Source: Mixophyes australis (Eukaryota > Chordata > Amphibia > Anura > Limnodynastidae). From it: 64,000 bases of DNA. Shown here one piece after another: positions 36,556-50,300 of this stretch (position 1 is its first letter; each line of letters begins with the position of its first letter). The notes beneath the pieces were generated by a model. The model was not told the DNA's origin. It saw nothing but the letters and a program-made list of their open reading frames with translations, and searched no databases. The translations under genes and the position numbers were made by a program. Where the stretch lies: the NCBI GenBank assembly GCA_036250195.1, contig JAVHZZ010000002.1:67586205-67650204 (forward strand). Reading direction: 5' to 3'.

Positions 36556-38113
36556 ATGGCCGACGACTCACTTTTGTGTAGCCCAGAGTTCATGTTTACT
36601 AGTGTGTTTTTGCTGTTTTATGCAGCAAATGAGAGTTTTCTGCAGCTGCTGACACTGTGCACTCTTGCACAGTCCCATTTCAGGAGGAGGAAGGCGAAGT
36701 TTATGGCACAACAGAAGAAAACTCGGTGTCAGTATATGCGCAGGAGGAGAGCTCTTCTCAGGGCCAGCATTGCCTCAATTTTGAGATTCAGTGCTGCCAG
36801 TAACCGAACCATGCGTGCCAGAGAGCGTAGCCACGGAGAAGCTTTCTGGTCTACTGTGGAAGCGTTTGAGGAACAGCAGTGGATGCAACACTTCAGAATG
36901 TCACGTGGGACATTTAACTATGTGCTGGACCTTATTACCCCAGCACTTTCCAGGAAGGCCACTAACTTTGGAAAACCTATTCCACCATGTAGGCGCCTTT
37001 CTATTGTGCTGTGGGTGGTATGCTACCCCTGTAGAATACCGGACAATCTCCTGCTTGTTTGGAGTGGGGATATCCACGGTGTGCACTCAAGCGCATGAAG
37101 TCACCATGGCATTGCTGGAAGCCCTGTATCATCGCTTCATCTCCTTACCGCAAGGTCAGCGCCTGGATGATACAATTACAGGATTCCTGAAGCGTGGGTT
37201 TCCACAGTGTGCTGGAGCCATAGACGGGACACACATCCCCATAATTGCCCCGACAGACAACCATGCAGATTACTACAACCGCAAAGGCTGGCATTCCATC
37301 ATTCTGCAGTCTGTGGTTGACCACAACTATTGGTAAGCATTTGTTATGGTTTTTTTTATGTGACTGTGCCATGTGTAATGCGTATTGTAAAACATTGCTA
37401 TATGTATTTTTTTATGTCAGTTTCACAGATGTTTTCATCGGCTGGCCTGGACGTTCCCATGACGCCAGAGTTCTAGCAAATTTAGACCTTTACCAAATTG
37501 CTGAGAAAGACAAGATGGCTGGCTGTTCCCTAGAGAGGTAAATATAGGTGTAATGTTGTATGATGTTTTTGTAAGTGAAGCTTATATACTATTGTTTGCT
37601 ATCAATATTGTATGTATTTAATGCCCCTTTTTATATATAGATGTACCACTTGCAAAATGCATTTTCACCATATAGTACCAAGTGTACTGCGTTATTTGAC
37701 CAATATTTTCAACATGGTGACGTGAAACTGCATGTTTTTATTTACAGAAATCTACGTTTGTTGATGGTGTGGAGATACCGGTACACATCATTGGGGATGC
37801 TGCTTACCCTTTGAGGCGCTGGCTGATGAAGGGGTTCACTCAGCAACATCACCTGTCTCAGGAACAGATTCGGTTTACACATACCCTCAGCTCGGCTCGG
37901 ATGGTGGTGGAAAATGCTTTTGGGCGCTTGAAAGGACGTTGGCGCTTACTATTGAAGCGCATTGACATTGACACCAAGCTTGTGCCCCACGTGGTTGCTG
38001 CTTGCTGTATTTTACATAACATTTGCGAAATACAAAAAGAGCAATTTCTACCTGAGTGGAATGTGCAGGAATCTGAAATGCCAGTGCTGTCAGTGGACTC
38101 CAGTACTTTTTAA
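36556..38113 (+). pseudogene. PIF/Harbinger DDE transposase, frameshifted (B/C junction)
   Basis: Same frameshift (near 37,024) as the A/B copy, so the break predates the duplication. A Glu-to-Val change beside it (ATPEEY to ATPVEY) removes the out-of-frame stop found in the other copy. All three catalytic acidic motifs remain readable. Other differences: Ser to Leu in LANSDLY and Cys to Leu in RWRCLL. Confidence 0.85.
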
Positions 38114-38491
38114 GGAGAGCGCACCAATACCTCTGCTGAACTTATTAGGACCACCCTCACTGCCAATTTGACCTCACTTGTTTGAATGTACCACACAAAT
38201 GTAAAAGTAAAAAACAAATGTTTATTTCACATATTGTATTTTGTTTTGTACATCTTTCCTTATATGTCTCTTCACAAAAATATAAAATGACACAATATAA
38301 AAGGGGTTACTTGCATGTAGAAAAAAAATAAATGTATACACAAGTAGTAAACAGAAGACACAAATGTGCCCAAACAGTAAGTGCAAATTTGCTTTTCACG
38401 TTATATGTGAAGCTAACGGTGTGATTCCAGATCACACGTAACATACATGATAACAATTAACTGTGAAACATTTGACCATAAAACATGATTA

Positions 38492-39993
38492 TTACAATTG
38501 CCTATATTGTGGCATTTCTGGTTGTGGAGTGGTTTGGTTACCCGGTGGGTATTCTATGTTGGGGTTACCCATAGGTTGAGCATGTTGTGTATTCTGTACC
38601 GGGTTTGGAGGGTTATTGTTGCCTAACATGGGTTGCCCCCGCTGGTACATAGGATAATGTCCGTCATAATAATAAGGACTTGAAGGAGGTGCCTGCACCC
38701 GTGAGAGGAGTCTGTCAATGATCATACATTCACGATTTTCGCGTAACACGCGTTCCTGCATGTTCATGATTTGCATGAGGAAAGAGTTCTGGAGTTCCCA
38801 CTCATTGGCCATGAAACGCTACAGTTGTGTATTCTCGTGTTCCCTCATGGTGCTGTCCATCTCCCGCAGTTGATCCATCATGACAGTTGTCATTGTTTTA
38901 GTTGCTTGCTCCATTTTGTTGGGCCTTTTGCGTTTTTTAGGAACGTTGTAAACTGTACGTAGAAAAAAACACAGTAAAACATACATTAGAATATATATAA
39001 TGTGGCAGAACAAAAAAGCAGTGTTGTAAGCTGATATGTGCTTGAGGCATCCTCCCTCTTGCCCAGTAGTTTTGCACTGCAACATATGCGTGTTAATGTT
39101 TTAATACTTTGGAGTGTACTATATTTGTCTTTTGGGTTTTTTGTTGATATAGTTCTCTTTTTTAAGTTAATGTAGATATATTGGTACTTGGTTTGCATTT
39201 ATGTTGATATACTTCTCTTTATTTGCCAGTTATGTTCAAACATTTTTTTTTTTTTTTAAAGTTATGTAGATATATTTATTGGTATTTGGCTTGCATTCCT
39301 GTTGATATAGTTCTCTGTTTTTGGCACTTTTGTTTATACAGTTCATTTTTTTTTTCCAATTATGTAGATATATATGTATGTATATATAGTTGGTTATTAT
39401 GTGAGATTATTAAAGATACTTACTGTTGGAGCGTAAACTGGGACCTGGTGTAGACTTTGACACCGGCACTGGTTCTCGCTGCGTTTCTTGCGAAGTATCT
39501 GTAACGACTTGCGCAGCAGGGAATGGCTGTGAATCGTTCAATTCCTCCCAAGAAATGTTGGTGTCATCAGTTGTGGCAGAGCACTCCAGTTCTGGGGTGT
39601 CTTCAATAGAATCTTCTATTATTATCGTTGCGGCCTCGCTTGTCTGTGTGCTCTCTGGTGGTGTTGGTATAGCCGCATCCACATTGCTAGAAGATGACAG
39701 TGCAATTGGATTTGTCAGAGGAGAATGTCCAAAGACCATATTGCACTAGTCATAAAAGGGCCAGTCCATTCTTTCAGCGCCACTTTTGCGCCTGTTGTGG
39801 TCATGGACTTTAGTATACTGCTTCTTCAGGGACTTCAATTTGTTCAGGACTTGTTGCTGTGTCCTCTTTATGCCACGTTGTGTGAGTATTTTGGCGATGT
39901 TGTAGTACACTGTGGCATCCTTTACAGTCCCAGTCACTTGCCTTCTAATTTCTTCCTCCCCTCTGACATCCAGCAGCTCACGCAGTGTGTCAT
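38492..39993 (-). pseudogene. Harbinger Myb-like protein, disabled (B/C junction)
   Basis: Carries the same 16-bp deletion after the start, the same stop after WPFYD (about 39,746) and the same stop before the last segment as the A/B copy. Confidence 0.8.
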
Positions 39994-40401
39994 AATTGCT
40001 GTAAATAAACACTGTTTTTGTGAAATAATAAAAGCAATTTTCTCCCTAAAAAAACGTCTCTGCTTCAGCTTGATGTTGAGTACACCATCCACCATCTCTC
40101 CTAAAAAGCTTCTACAATCTTCCACGGGCTTCCAACGATGACATCATCCTCCAGAGACAGGCAGACAGCCAATCAGCATGTTTTCTGTGCAACCCGGGTT
40201 GAAAAACCCGGGATGCACCATTCATAGTGCAGGCAACCCGGGTCCGACCCGGGAATTACCCCTCGATAAATCCCGGGTTGAAGACCCAGGGTTTTTAGAC
40301 CTGGGATTTTGGACTTGTACCATTCATACTGCACCAAGACCCGGGACGTTTGAGCTCGTCCCGGCAAAAACCCGGGATTTTGGTGCAGTATGAATGGGGT
40401 A

Positions 40402-41772
40402 TAATTCTATTGCCGTGGTTTTGTTGGCATAATATCCAAACGGATTAGTTCTGTGGGGGACAATACATATAGATAAAATCTACAAATTAACCCAAACAAA
40501 CCAACATAAAAACGACCTTTTATTTATAATCTTATACTAGCCTAGAGCCTCTACTTCATTGAGAATCTATTCATCTCTGTTGTCTTTCAAAGTGATCTTA
40601 GTTTAAAGCTGTTAATTGCATTTTATTAGAACAATTGAAAAAGACTCAGGACTCTACAGGGAGGATATACAAAATATGCAAAATGGTTAAACATAACACA
40701 GAAGCATGTATAAATAACCCTGTCAAAGCACAGCCTTGATAGTAAACTTTGAGCTTGAATGGCACAATAGATAAACTGCCGTCTTTTTACTTCTCATCTC
40801 TCTCAGATGACACAGACCTCATGCTGTTTGATACAATCTAGCAGAGCAATTGTAACAAGTGAGAGATTTGTATCTATTTACAAAGTGGCTCTAAATCACA
40901 GTGTCAATACAATTAAATACGATTCCACATGAAAAGGATCTGTGTATAATCTGCTCAATAATCTGATTATAAGACTAAAGCTGCAACTACACAAGAATAA
41001 AGTTTTTTTTTGTACATTTGAGAAGAATTAAGCTCTTCATTATTATTTACCTATTAGCAATATTTATTGCACTTTATTCTACCCATAGTGTTTCAAGAAT
41101 AAGAGACATACAAGGCATAGCCAGTTTTTATACAGTATTTCACTTTCACTATTTTAATCTGTTTACATATTTCGCTGTTTATTTTATCAACCTAAAAATA
41201 AAGGTTAAGTTTTAATAATTAGACATACTACTGGATAATTAATGCGAATACGGAGTGATTAGTGCATCATACTTTAAACCTCTTTTCTCTTTCCAGTTGT
41301 TCTAATTTGTTTATCTTAAGTTAACGAAGCACCACTGAGTTAAAAATATCTATATGAGATTTAAATTAATATATCAGGGTTTTATCACTCCGTAATAATT
41401 GGTGCGACTCTTTCCACTTCCCTATCCCCCAATATCTATGATATACTGTATATAAACAGAGCCAAAAGCTCATGAGATTCTGATGTCACATGAAATTGAT
41501 GTTTTGCTTCACTCTCAGATACAAGAAGTGAAATTCCAAGTCAATTACTCGACTTGGAAATGTAAAATTCAAATTGTCGGATTAACCTCAAAGCTAACCA
41601 TTAATCTCAAGTTAACACAGTGCACATTGCACTATGTTTAAAAGCAAAAGTGATGATTGTACAATAAATCACGTTTACTTACACTGTATACCTTAGCAAA
41701 GCCATTTGAATGTGTGTAATGCATACTGATAGGGGCCTAGCTGAGCTAAATCTGTGCATGCAAAGATTTAAC
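40402..41772. other. Unit C non-coding spacer
   Basis: Homologous to 5,195-6,366, but has about 200 additional bases at about 41,350-41,545 that are missing from A and B. No gene seen. It runs straight into CAAGTAAC (41,773-41,780), the empty site of the hAT-like insertion. Confidence 0.6.
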
Positions 41773-41787
41773 CAAGTAACAAATATA

Positions 41788-42912
41788 GAGAAAGGAATCC
41801 CACACTGGGCGGCACCACACCAAATAAACACAAATCGCAGCTGTAAAGCAGGACCAATTGCTTGCCCCTAATCGAAAACAACCACACATCAAAAAAAATA
41901 AATTAGCGCTGGATAGTGATACATAGGTTTGGCCTTGAATTGAAAAATCAAAAGAAATCATGGCAGGATACATAAAATAAGAGATAATATTATATAAAAA
42001 ATATATTTTTATTGTCTCAATAAATATAATACATATGCATCATAAATTGGTAAATTGATAATTGCAACCAAACATTTAAAAAAACACTGGGACTAAAAGC
42101 TGTATAAATGGAATCACAAATGATGAAGGGGCTAAATTGAAGAGTATGTCCGTGTAACTCTAGTAAATATATAGTAGTTCATATATACAGTTGTAATCAC
42201 AATAAAATCTCTCCAAGGTATCCAGAAAATTGGCCCTTAAGTTGCAAGATAGAACATTACCCAGAAGCACAGCAGTATGTTTCCTCGCCGTCAGTGACAT
42301 TAATAATAGCAAAGGTGAAACAAGGTCTTAACATGCAAAAAACTGTAGAGATTGATTTCAGCATTGCTAGCAAGTTCAAATTAAATAAATTAGGGCACAT
42401 AAATGGTAAGGGACAAAACTAGTACCAGTGTAAATATAGAATGAGTCCAATATCAGATAAATGAAACAGCAATCCCAGTTTAGAATGACTGACGCGTTTC
42501 GTCTGTTGAACCCAGACTTTATACAAAGATAGAGTTATATAATTTTTTTCCTTTGCCAGTGACATTTCATTACTTTGATTGCTATATATCTTTCAAGTTA
42601 TGGGCCAGTATGCTGGATATCTTGGAGGTATTTTATTGTAGTTATATCTTTATATGAACTACTATATATTTACTAGAGTTACATGGACATACTCATCAAT
42701 TTAGTATGTTTTTAAACATCATTTGTGATTCAATTTATACAGCTTTTAATCCCAGTGTTTTTTAAATGTTTGGTTTTAATTACCAATTTGCTAATTTATG
42801 AGGCCTATGTATTATATTTATTGAGACAATACATTTTTTTTTATTTATATACTATTATCTCTGGTTTTATGCATTCTGCTATGGTTTCTTTTGATTTTTC
42901 AAGTTCAGGCCA
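41788..42912 (-). mobile_element. Penelope-like inverted-repeat element (unit C)
   Basis: The best preserved of the three. Flanking direct repeat CAAGTAACAAATATA at 41,773-41,787 and 42,913-42,927. The right arm keeps a block containing TATGGGCCAG (about 42,600) that pairs with the left arm and is deleted in A and B. Confidence 0.6.
42490..42530 (-). ncRNA. Hammerhead-ribozyme-like motif (unit C)
   Basis: On the minus strand GTCTG - loop - CAGAC forms a perfect 5-bp stem II, followed by GAAACGCGTC, the conserved 3' core. The 5' core box is still degenerate (TGTATAAA in place of CTGATGA), so this is probably a relic. Confidence 0.42.
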
Positions 42913-42944
42913 CAAGTAACAAATATAAAAAAGATATAAACATT

Positions 42945-43983
42945 TGTGACGAAACAAGTTTGATAACGCCATAACCAGCCTTTCGCTCTTTCTCACAAAA
43001 TTTGGACTATAACGTGTTTTTTTTTATAGCCCTGTATTTGTTCCCCAGCTCAATAGAGTACAACTGTGGTGTCTAATTACAAGTGAACATTGTAGCCATG
43101 CCTATATATGTTTCTTCCTTCCATGCTACCCACTGTAAAAATGTGTTTGTTGTTAATTCAGTGATGCTGTTATGCATTGTTCTCAAATTAAAGCCAGGTT
43201 ATGGGTAAGGATTAGATGGTGTCCAGGATAAAGGTGAGGGAGCTGGAGCTGCATTCATTCTCCCCCTCCTTTCTCTAGAGGAAGAATGTAACAGGTGGGA
43301 ACCATGTGACATCACAAAGTAGTGTAGGGGGTTAATTTCAGAAGTGGCTTAGTGCTATCCTATCTTTGGAGGTGGGGAGGCCAATTAGTATCCATTGTCC
43401 TCCACATAACTAGTACAGACATTTGTCTGGTTCCCAGCAGAGGTGCCCAGGTGAAAGCACAGCACATCTTCACTCCCCCTCCATCCCCCTGATCCAGCAC
43501 CCACCAATGTTTAAGAGGGAGAGAGCCAGTGGTTTAACCAGGGAGGGGAAATCTTTGTGGAAATGTGACCCTAGATTTAATGAGCCACTTCAGGGGGGAG
43601 GGGATATTCATTCTGAGGATTTATGGCTGGAAGCTGCAAAGTGGCTGGTTTTGAGTTTCGGTTCTTGACCAGTGGAATACATCTGCAGAACCATTGGTCT
43701 TCAAGTCAGGACAGCCAGGCGACTGTAACTCCTTAAGCTAATGGGGTAAGGGACAGATGATGTGGTAAACCTGACTGGAATTTATTTACTGTGTGTATAT
43801 AATATTCTAGTGATTGTTTGTATTACATTAAATATATTGTTTTACTTTCTAACAGCAATTGCCTGAGTGACTATAGGAACCTTATAAGGTACTGGGTAGG
43901 CTTCCCTGGCATAGTAAGGCATCCATGAGTGGTGAGCCAGTGTGAAGTGGATAGATTTGGGCCATAAATCCGGTATTTTCACA
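42945..43983 (-). mobile_element. Candidate solo LTR (unit C)
   Basis: Counterpart of 9,306-10,343, with the same ends and several substitutions. Confidence 0.45.
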
Positions 43984-44028
43984 GCATTTATATCAAAAGG
44001 AGTAATAAATATATAATTTGAAAAGCAG

Positions 44029-44034
44029 TTTATT
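44029..44034 (-). terminator. Poly(A) signal of keratin C
   Basis: AATAAA on the minus strand, about 340 bases after the stop codon. Confidence 0.6.
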
Positions 44035-44197
44035 GCAGAAAAAGATAATAAATTACAAGGTATATATGGTGGACAGGAAAAATAGCATGTATCCAAGGAA
44101 TGAAAATGTGGGGATAGACATTGCATGAAGACAGTTGTTTCAACATTGTAAACTCTTCATTTAAAATGCAGTGAAGTGTAAGAAAGGTAGTCTCCAT

Positions 44198-44355
44198 CAG
44201 TGGCGGAACTACCATTGGTGCAGCAGGTGCAGTTCACCGGGGCCCAGGGAGATAACTGGGGCCTGCTGCATGGGAGATGCAGAGGGTCGGGGGCCCTGGT
44301 TCCCTTATTCCTGCCGACCTGCACCTGGGCCCACAGCTCGCTAGGTCCGCCTCTG
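44198..44355. mobile_element. 158-bp hAT-like MITE in the keratin C 3' UTR
   Basis: Same MITE and flanks (44,190-44,197 and 44,356-44,363) as in A and B, so this insertion predates all the duplications. Confidence 0.8.
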
Positions 44356-44370
44356 TTCTCCATATCCTGT

Positions 44371-47300
44371 TTAACAATGGTAACCATGGCTAGAATGGTG
44401 TTTGGAGACGTGGCTGCTTGAGCTGAATCCTGCTTTATGATGATGATGATGTCCACTTGTGGTACGGGACATTTCTTTGGAATGGTGTTTTCCCCCAGTG
44501 CTGGAGTGCAGAACAGCTAAGCGGGAAACAAACATTAATTTTAGCATGTATCTGAATAATTTGCATTAAGTTAAAATTATTACAGTGAAATTTAGAACTT
44601 AAAGGGGTGACAAACCCCCACCTGAGGGAATCAACAACAGCGGGGAGTACCTGGATGATGAAAAGAGTACCAGGATTGGAAGTAAGCATTTTGTGATCAG
44701 CTCACATTGTACCACGGGAAGCCCTCTTACACTTAACACTTACTGCTAATTATTGCAATAAAACTACTCTACAGAACAATTAACCCTGTGCTGCAAAAAA
44801 GCTGATAATTGTAAACTTTATTTTTAACCACAAGGGTATGGGTCCAGGCGGGTTTTTAGAATGCCACAATTATCTGCAAAATGAGGGACTATTCTGAGAT
44901 ATTTTCATCCAGTGTAACATGACAGTGAATGGGGAACATTATGCCCGTGTCACACCATAGCACTAAGGAAACACTCAAGAATAAAAATAGGTGCAAAATA
45001 TTTCTTACTATCAATTGGAAGACATCAATTAAAAGGAGAGAGCAAAAGCATGAAAATCTGTTCAAAATATTTTCTCTCTTTATACAAACTTGAATTAGTG
45101 ACAACGCTTTTTGAAGTATGAGATTTGTATGTTCAAAATTGTTCTAAATATTTCTTCTTTATTGAAAAATAATGTACTTACAAATATTAACAGATCCATC
45201 TGTAGCCAACCTAAAATAAAGAATATTTAAATTTTATTAATATTGAATGTTCAATACAATATTCATTTAAATAAAAGGATGTACATATTAAATCAAAGTT
45301 TATATTTTTAATTAGTTGTTTACAAAAGTTTTCTTAAGTAAGTTATCACTAATTGTATGCATATTTGCCAAGCAGTATTAGAGATTCAGCATATCATGTG
45401 CAGCATGCTTGTGATATCTGACAGTTAGCCCTGTACAAAATAGATTATTATCCAATTATACTGAGAAATGCATGCAGGAGAAAAAGGGGGGAATGCTTCA
45501 ATCAAAAATACGTTGTTATAAATCTCCTTCTTGGATTGATTAAAATATTTGAAAGTAAGTATACTAAACAATGTGTATAGTTATATATGTGTTTAAGTGC
45601 TTAACTAGCAGTTGTAAATATAGGAAAAACATTGTTGGGAAGAAGGTGGGCCTTAAACATATTTAAAACTGATTGGGTGGTCTCAGAGTTAAAAGATTGA
45701 GAAATCCTTCTCTTGTGATTCATTATGTATGAATATTTTTTGGATTCTATACTCACCTGCACTCTTCACCCTCCAGCATCTTCCTATATGTAGCAATTTC
45801 AATATCCAGAGCCAGTTTAACGTTCATCAGTTCCTGGTAATCTCGCAGTTGGCGAGCCATGTCCTGCTTGGCCTTCTGTAGAGCAGCCTCCAGCTCACAC
45901 AGTTTATTCTTTGCATCCCGGACAGCAGCTTCTCCACGTTCCTCAGCCTCATTTATAGCAGCTTCTAGAGCAGCCCTCTGGGACAATAACAGAACATTTT
46001 TATCCAATTTTGTTGACCCCCTAAACATCTGCTGCTTTTAGGAGAGGCTGTCATTGCTTTTATCTGTATGGAAAAGTTTGCCCTGACAGGTTGTGGAGAG
46101 TCCTCTAAAGACTGCAGCAGCCTGTTGATACTGTGTATGCTCCTACTGAGTCAGGCTGTTTATCATACATTGATGCCGGACCCAACGAGCACAGCCTCCC
46201 CTGACTAGGTCCACCTGATCTAATCAATATTGGGGAGACCTGGTGGATCACAGGTAAATGATATTTTGCATTTATGTGTAAGCTATATAATTCAGCTTTA
46301 GGTAGAATTATTCCTCCTCCTAGGAGACACATAATATAGAAAATGGGATAATAATATTTAAATATCTATTACAATGTCCTACACTGATATAACAAATAAC
46401 ATAACATAACTGAATGTATAAACTACTATGGACTCCAGTCCACATGGATTATGTACCTGGGATTTAGCACACTCAATCTCTCCTTTAAGTCTCTGAATGG
46501 TTTGGTTGAGTTCAGCAATCTCATTTCTGCTGTTCTGCAAATTATTTCCATTTCTTCCAGCTGCCATGCGCAAGTCCTCAAACTGCAGTACAAAATAGTA
46601 TAAAGAGGTATCAATAATTTGGTGTACCCGGATATATATATAATAATATGTATAACATCTTCCTTCTTGCCAAACTCACCCTTGATTGGTACATGGCCTC
46701 AGCCTCAGCTCGGCTCCTGTTTGCAATGTCCTCATATTGGGCTCTGACCTCGGCAATGATGCCTTCCATGTCCAGATTTCGACTGTTGTCCATAGACACA
46801 ATAACTGAAGTATCTGAGATCTGAGCGTTGAGCTGACCAATCTCCTGCAGAGTAAAGCATTCTTACAACACTTGCTTTTTAAACTTGTGATCAACATACA
46901 ATTAATCCTCTACACTACAGCAAATAGGAAAGAATCCAAGTTAATGAGTTTATGGATGGTATTGACAGAGGGGTACCCTTATGTGAAAGAGACTCCATAG
47001 CAGTGCCCCTTGGTAAAGTAATGTCTGGTGCTCACATTATACCCACTTCAACAAATGAAAAAAAAAACAGTATACATGCAAATCTAATTAAAACAGACGA
47101 AAGAAAAAAAAAAAAAATATTTTTTTCAGAAGATCTACGTATTCAGCAAGTTATGGCAATCCATGTTATGTAAACACTTTCTAAACTTTTATTTGGTAGA
47201 TGTATGAAACACATGACTTTTTATGCTATTTTACCACCTGATGGAAAGGTGGTAAAATTGTTCCTTCCAGTCTTGGGTTATAAAGAAACTATTTGCGTTT

Positions 47301-50300
47301 TTGGAAGACAAATCTTCTGGAAAAATATATACAAAATATGATTTGTTTAATTACTGCCAAACAAATGGACTAACACTGATGTTTGAATATGATCAGCTCA
47401 AAAAGCAACACATTCGACTCAACATAGGTGTATAAAAAACAGTCAGGAGCAAATGGTTCAAACAGTAATGTAGCAAAATAAAACATTACCGCGTCATACA
47501 GAGTCCTCAAGAAGTTGATCTCATCAGTCAGGGAGTCGGCTCTGGCCTGCAGCTCAGCTTTGTTCATAAAGGCTGCATCAACCTCCTATAGATTAGAGTG
47601 TGTTTCATTTACAAATCCATTCCTTTTACACTAACGGTTCACGCTGAGTTAATATAATATAGTGAATGTAATATAACATTTCACATAATGTTTATTTTCC
47701 ATAGCGGTGAGCATTAATCTTAATGTAATTGTTTGTATCTGTTTTCCAATATAAAATAAAGTAACAATCGTTCATACCTATTAAAAGCAAAAGTAAAATT
47801 TGTATTAAATTGAGATAATTGGCTACCTATCAGTTGATTTATTACATGGTTTCATTTTGTAGTATAGATGTCACTTGAAAATGGCAATTATGGAAACTTA
47901 CTCTCTTAAGTCCAGCAAATTCATTTTCTGCAGCGGTACGTCTACTTAATTCCTCTTCATAGCTGCCAAATTATATCATATTACATTTCATTAATTTGCA
48001 TAATATAGATTAATATTTTGCAAGAACTACAATAATAATTAAAATAATGTAACAATGAAATAATGCCAAACATAACCAGTTTTCCTATTAATAAATATAG
48101 ATTGACTTCTTGGTATCACTATATCAAATAGTGCAGTCTAATTCATGTATATTTGTCTACTAATAATATTTCCTACATGTCATTTAAAACATCAGCACAG
48201 TGACTATTTGGTGGTGCATTATTTTAATTTTGCAGGCAAAAATGTCATTATATTGCATACTTTACTTACTTTATTATTGATTGTATGAAAAAAGACACAC
48301 ACAAATAAGGTGAATCCTGAGATATTAAGTTATTTGATAAACAAACCTCGTGGATTTTTCTAGGTTTTTCTTATTGATATCTATACATTTTTTTAGTTTT
48401 AAATGTGGTTTGAGAGCAGTAAACAAAGATTGTGTAATCGCATTGCCTATTGCATGACAAAGACAGTAGACAAAACAGTCAAAGAAACATAATATAAACA
48501 ATAATGAAAATAAATGTTTTAAATATAAAAGTCTAATAAGCCAGTTACAGAGTGTATACAATTTTGCAAACTGACAAAACAAATTTGGAATTTACTACAA
48601 ATAAATATTTCACTGTGTTTACAAATAGAACTTAGGTTTGTTTAATTCTATCTATAATAATTTCATAAAATACATGGGAAATAGTTATTTAGCAGTTATT
48701 ATGTAAAGATAACTAGAATGAAAAAGTATTGAATCAATGACATGTTTCCTTTTAGTTACTTTCTAATGACTACAAATAAACTACTGTATTTTTTATTTAT
48801 TTGTAAAAGAAGTGAAGTATTACTGCAGATTATAGTTAAATATGATCAACAATGAATTTAATAATTGTTAGTACACAATAATTTAGCAAAAGAGGCTTAC
48901 AAGGACCCACCGAAAATGCCATAAGACTTGGGTTGATGACCAGTTTAAAGGGGGTATTCCCATCACTTGCAGTAATATTCAACTACTGTATTTGACAGCA
49001 ATTGGCCAGGGAGAAGTTTGAAAGGGGTGTTTTTACTGACCAGGAGAGGACAGCATATGACTGGTTGAACCTTCTCCTGTTTACAGTCAATCAAATGTTG
49101 TCATCTATGACTTGAGTAACACCCCTGCCTCCTCATTTGTCTGTATCCCATAGGTAGAAAAGCCGCAAGTGACTATTACTCAAGAAAAGTATGCAACCCA
49201 ACGGTGCAATCCAATAGCTAAATTATGAGGTAATATAATATCTGTACTTGTTCTGAATGGTCAGATCTAGAAACCTCTTTTAATCCAAAATAGATTTCAA
49301 CAAAACGTGATTTGAATACCGTCTCCTTAATTCTTCGGCGGTTCCCTCCATGTTGTTCTTGTCTGCTTCTAGACGAGCCCTTTCACATTCCAGGTTTTCC
49401 AGCTGTCTCCTGAGGTTGCTAATAAATGCCTCAAACAGGGGTTCGATCTCACACCTGGCTGTTTTCTGGTTTTGTAGAAGTCCCCACTTGGTCTCCAGCA
49501 TCTTGTTCTGTTGTTCCAGAAATCTCACCTAAATAAAACAGAATTTAAAGTAATAAGTTATAAATGAGAAATAAAATAAATGAGAAATAAAAATGTATTT
49601 TCACTATATATTATGATTGTAAAAGTATGTGGATATGCAAATATATTGGTACATGTGCTGGATAAATGTATCACATTATGTCCATGCTCAACATTCATCA
49701 TTAAAATCCCCAGTTGATCAACAGGAAGACAGCCTACCCAAATAAAGCACAGTCTAAATTGCCTTAAGAGGGGAAATAATCCCCTCCTGACTCTGTACTT
49801 GTAGTCCAACAGCTCCCTGAATCAATATTCTATTGCACGTTTTAGTACCAGTTATCCTTTGTTCTGTGTTTTTAAAAACATGTCCATTCCTTTCTTTAAT
49901 CTACAGTGTCTATTTTTGTGGGAATACATTCCAAAGTTTCACTATTCTTACTGTAAAGGACTTTAAACATATGAGACCTGATCCATTAAGGAGAACAAAG
50001 TATAAAAATGGAGTAACTTTGCACCTGGGAAAAACCATGTTGCATAAACAATATACTCATTTGCACCCCTTGCATTGTAGCATGTTTTGTCCATGAGCAA
50101 ACTTGCTCTCTTTTTTTTTGCTTTCCCCTCCTTAATGACTCAGGCCCATGAAGATTAATCTGAGACTATAGCCTCTATTTATCATTCTAAATAAATGTAA
50201 TATTTCCTCATAAGGGAGATTTTCCATACTCCATATTAATTTGCCCTCTTCTGCACCCTCTCTATTTCCGCTGCATCTTGTTTGTGACCAATCAGAACTG

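Larger units (their letters stand above)
36258..40401 (+). mobile_element. Full-length PIF/Harbinger transposon at the B/C junction
   Basis: Nearly identical to 18,704-22,788 in ends, subterminal repeats and gene order. It has an extra ~60-bp partial duplication near 39,165-39,230 in the T-rich intron of the Myb-like gene. Confidence 0.88.

Noticed and set aside
48325..48582. 85-codon minus-strand frame in intron 2 of keratin C
   Set aside because: AT-rich, inside an intron, no resemblance to a known family.
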